A stretch of 64,000 nucleotides of DNA from Flagellimonas oceanensis. GTDB taxonomy: Bacteria; Bacteroidota; Bacteroidia; Flavobacteriales; Flavobacteriaceae. The stretch spans positions 103,870 through 167,869 of the forward strand of contig NZ_RZNA01000047.1 in NCBI RefSeq assembly GCF_003992595.1, read 5' to 3'. Below the pieces are notes generated by a model. The model saw only the letters and a list, made by a program, of their open reading frames with translations. It ran no database searches and was not told the origin of the DNA. Both the position numbers and the translations under genes were made by a program. Below, piece by piece: positions 62,893-64,000 of this stretch (positions within the stretch are counted from its first letter, which is position 1; every line of letters begins with the position of its first letter).

Positions 62893-63996
62893 TTACTGAT
62901 ACTGAAGCGTTGGTTTTTTACCTAGCTCCCTTAAGTGTTTGAAGTGCGAAATTATGGCTTTTCTGGTAGTTTTATATTCGTGGTACGGTAAATTGAACTC
63001 CTGCGCGGTCTGTTTCACAATTTTTGAAATATTTGTGTAATGAATGTGACTGATGTTCGGGAAGATATGGTGCTCTACCTGATGGTTCAATCCGCCGGTA
63101 AACCAGTTGACGATCTTGTTCTTAGTACCAAAGTTCACAGTAGTGAACAGTTGGTGGATGGCCCATGTATTTTTCATGTTTCCTTCTTCGTCAGGCAAAG
63201 GAGTTTCCGCATGGTCCACAATGTGCGCCAATTGGAACACTACACTTAAAATTACACCTGCGACATAGTGCATAATGAAGAATCCGAGCAATACCTGCCA
63301 CCATGCAATGTCAACAAAAATCAACGGCAGTACGATCCAAATGGTCAAGTAAATCACTTTTGTGATGACCAATGTAGACCAATTCATAACTGGATTAGGC
63401 AGTTTTCCATAGCTCAATTTCCTTTTCATGTAACGGTACATTTGTTGGAAATCCGTGGTAATGGCCCAGTTGAAGGTCAAAAGGCCGTATAGGAAAATGG
63501 AGTAGTAGTGTTGGAACTTGTGGTGTTTCCTCCACTCGGCATGCTTGGAGAACCTTAAGATTCTTCCCGCTTCCATATCTTCATCGTGCTCGTGGATATT
63601 GGTGTACGTATGGTGCAATACGTTGTGCTGTACTTGCCAGTTGTACACATTTCCTGCCAGGATGTAGATACTGCTTCCCATGAGTTTGTTCACCCACTTT
63701 TTATTGGAATAGGCACCATGGTTTCCATCGTGCATTACGTTCATCCCGACTCCGGCCATGCCCACACCCATGGTTATGGAAAGTAGCAAATAGCCCCAGA
63801 AAGGCAAATCAAGGGTCAACATTAAAAAATAGGGGGTCAAAAAAAGTGCAAACATCACAATGGTTTTCAAGTGAAGTTTCCAGTTCCCGGTTTTCTTAAG
63901 GTTGTTTTCTTTGAAGTATTCGTTTACTCTCTTGTTCAGCGTTCTGAAAAATTGTGCGGAATCTCTTCTGGAAAACCGGATGGTATTCTTATCCAT
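62893..63996 (-). CDS. membrane fatty acid desaturase
   Basis: 367-aa di-iron membrane enzyme inserting a double bond into acyl chains. The three His boxes are present: HDGNHGAYS near residue 90, HNVLHHTYTN near 126 and HQVEHHIFPN near 308. Paired hydrophobic segments lie between them (FALFLTPYFLMLTLDLPFWGYLLLSI; VIYLTIWIVLPLIFVDIAW). The spacing and the QVEHH box resemble the acyl-lipid or front-end/linoleoyl-CoA type desaturases rather than the delta-9 acyl-CoA type, but regioselectivity cannot be fixed from sequence. The start is ATG, 4 bp from the right edge; its promoter is outside. Leads a pair with the aminotransferase gene. Confidence 0.94.
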   Translation of the reverse strand: MDKNTIRFSRRDSAQFFRTLNKRVNEYFKENNLKKTGNWKLHLKTIVMFALFLTPYFLMLTLDLPFWGYLLLSITMGVGMAGVGMNVMHDGNHGAYSNKKWVNKLMGSSIYILAGNVYNWQVQHNVLHHTYTNIHEHDEDMEAGRILRFSKHAEWRKHHKFQHYYSIFLYGLLTFNWAITTDFQQMYRYMKRKLSYGKLPNPVMNWSTLVITKVIYLTIWIVLPLIFVDIAWWQVLLGFFIMHYVAGVILSVVFQLAHIVDHAETPLPDEEGNMKNTWAIHQLFTTVNFGTKNKIVNWFTGGLNHQVEHHIFPNISHIHYTNISKIVKQTAQEFNLPYHEYKTTRKAIISHFKHLRELGKKPTLQYQ

Positions 63997-64000
63997 AAAA

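Overview
The window is a stretch of ordinary chromosome from a member of the Flavobacteriaceae (phylum Bacteroidota), perhaps close to Muricauda/Allomuricauda; the genus is a guess. The family placement rests on gldB-gldC gliding genes, a PorT type IX secretion protein, a TamL-like BamA-family lipoprotein, a short primary sigma factor, and -7 elements of the Bacteroidota form TAnnTTTG in front of many genes. Shine-Dalgarno sequences are not evident and GTG/TTG starts are frequent. I see no phage, insertion sequence, integrase, rRNA or CRISPR array. Coding density is high, with no gene-free stretch over 300 bp; the longest is the 265 bp control region in front of mraZ.

Layout. 1-6131: end of a DUF3857/transglutaminase-like protein, then MazG-like, aroA, queA, rlmN and a polyprenyl diphosphate synthase. 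6158-8750: a module of ECF sigma factor, membrane protein and beta-barrel protein, preceded by a perfect 13-bp inverted repeat. 8749-13203: small accessory genes and a secreted S15-type peptidase. 13342-20652: dnaG, a NarL-type regulator, nadE, gldB-gldC, pirin, yihA (engB) and a hydrolase. 20823-36370: the division and cell wall cluster mraZ-rsmH-ftsL-pbp(ftsI)-murE-mraY-murD-ftsW-murG-murC-ftsQ-ftsA-ftsZ, all on the plus strand and tightly packed. 36471-39446: YqeY-like protein, tRNA-Arg(UCG) and a hybrid histidine kinase. 39640-47744: accessory genes (a lipoprotein with an apparent frameshift, YHS protein, DinB/NRDE/ATP-grasp trio, acetolactate-decarboxylase-like lipoprotein with glutathione peroxidase, serine hydrolase, YpdA with rpe). 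47932-53752: rpoD, pnp, rpsO, accD, fbaA. 53805-63996: TamL-like protein, TrmH methyltransferase, porT, ubiE, trkA-trkH, aminotransferase and fatty acid desaturase.

Working together: the 20.8-36.4 kb cluster makes lipid II from UDP-sugars (MurC, MurD, MurE, MraY, MurG; murF is not here) and supplies the divisome (FtsL, FtsI, FtsW, FtsQ, FtsA, FtsZ). Its likely control point is a set of AAGTGG repeats at about 10-bp spacing before mraZ. Envelope and motility parts (GldB, GldC, PorT, TamL) are scattered among housekeeping genes, as is usual in this family.

No wholly new multi-gene system stands out. The most interesting points are: DnaG and AccD that have both lost their zinc-binding cysteines; a response regulator whose phospho-acceptor Asp is Glu; a tRNA-Arg in which the G19-C56 tertiary pair appears replaced by A19-U56; the MraZ-type operator; a lipoprotein whose signal peptide is split by a one-base slip in an A-run; and several -7 elements that touch the start codon, which suggests leaderless transcripts or wrong starts.
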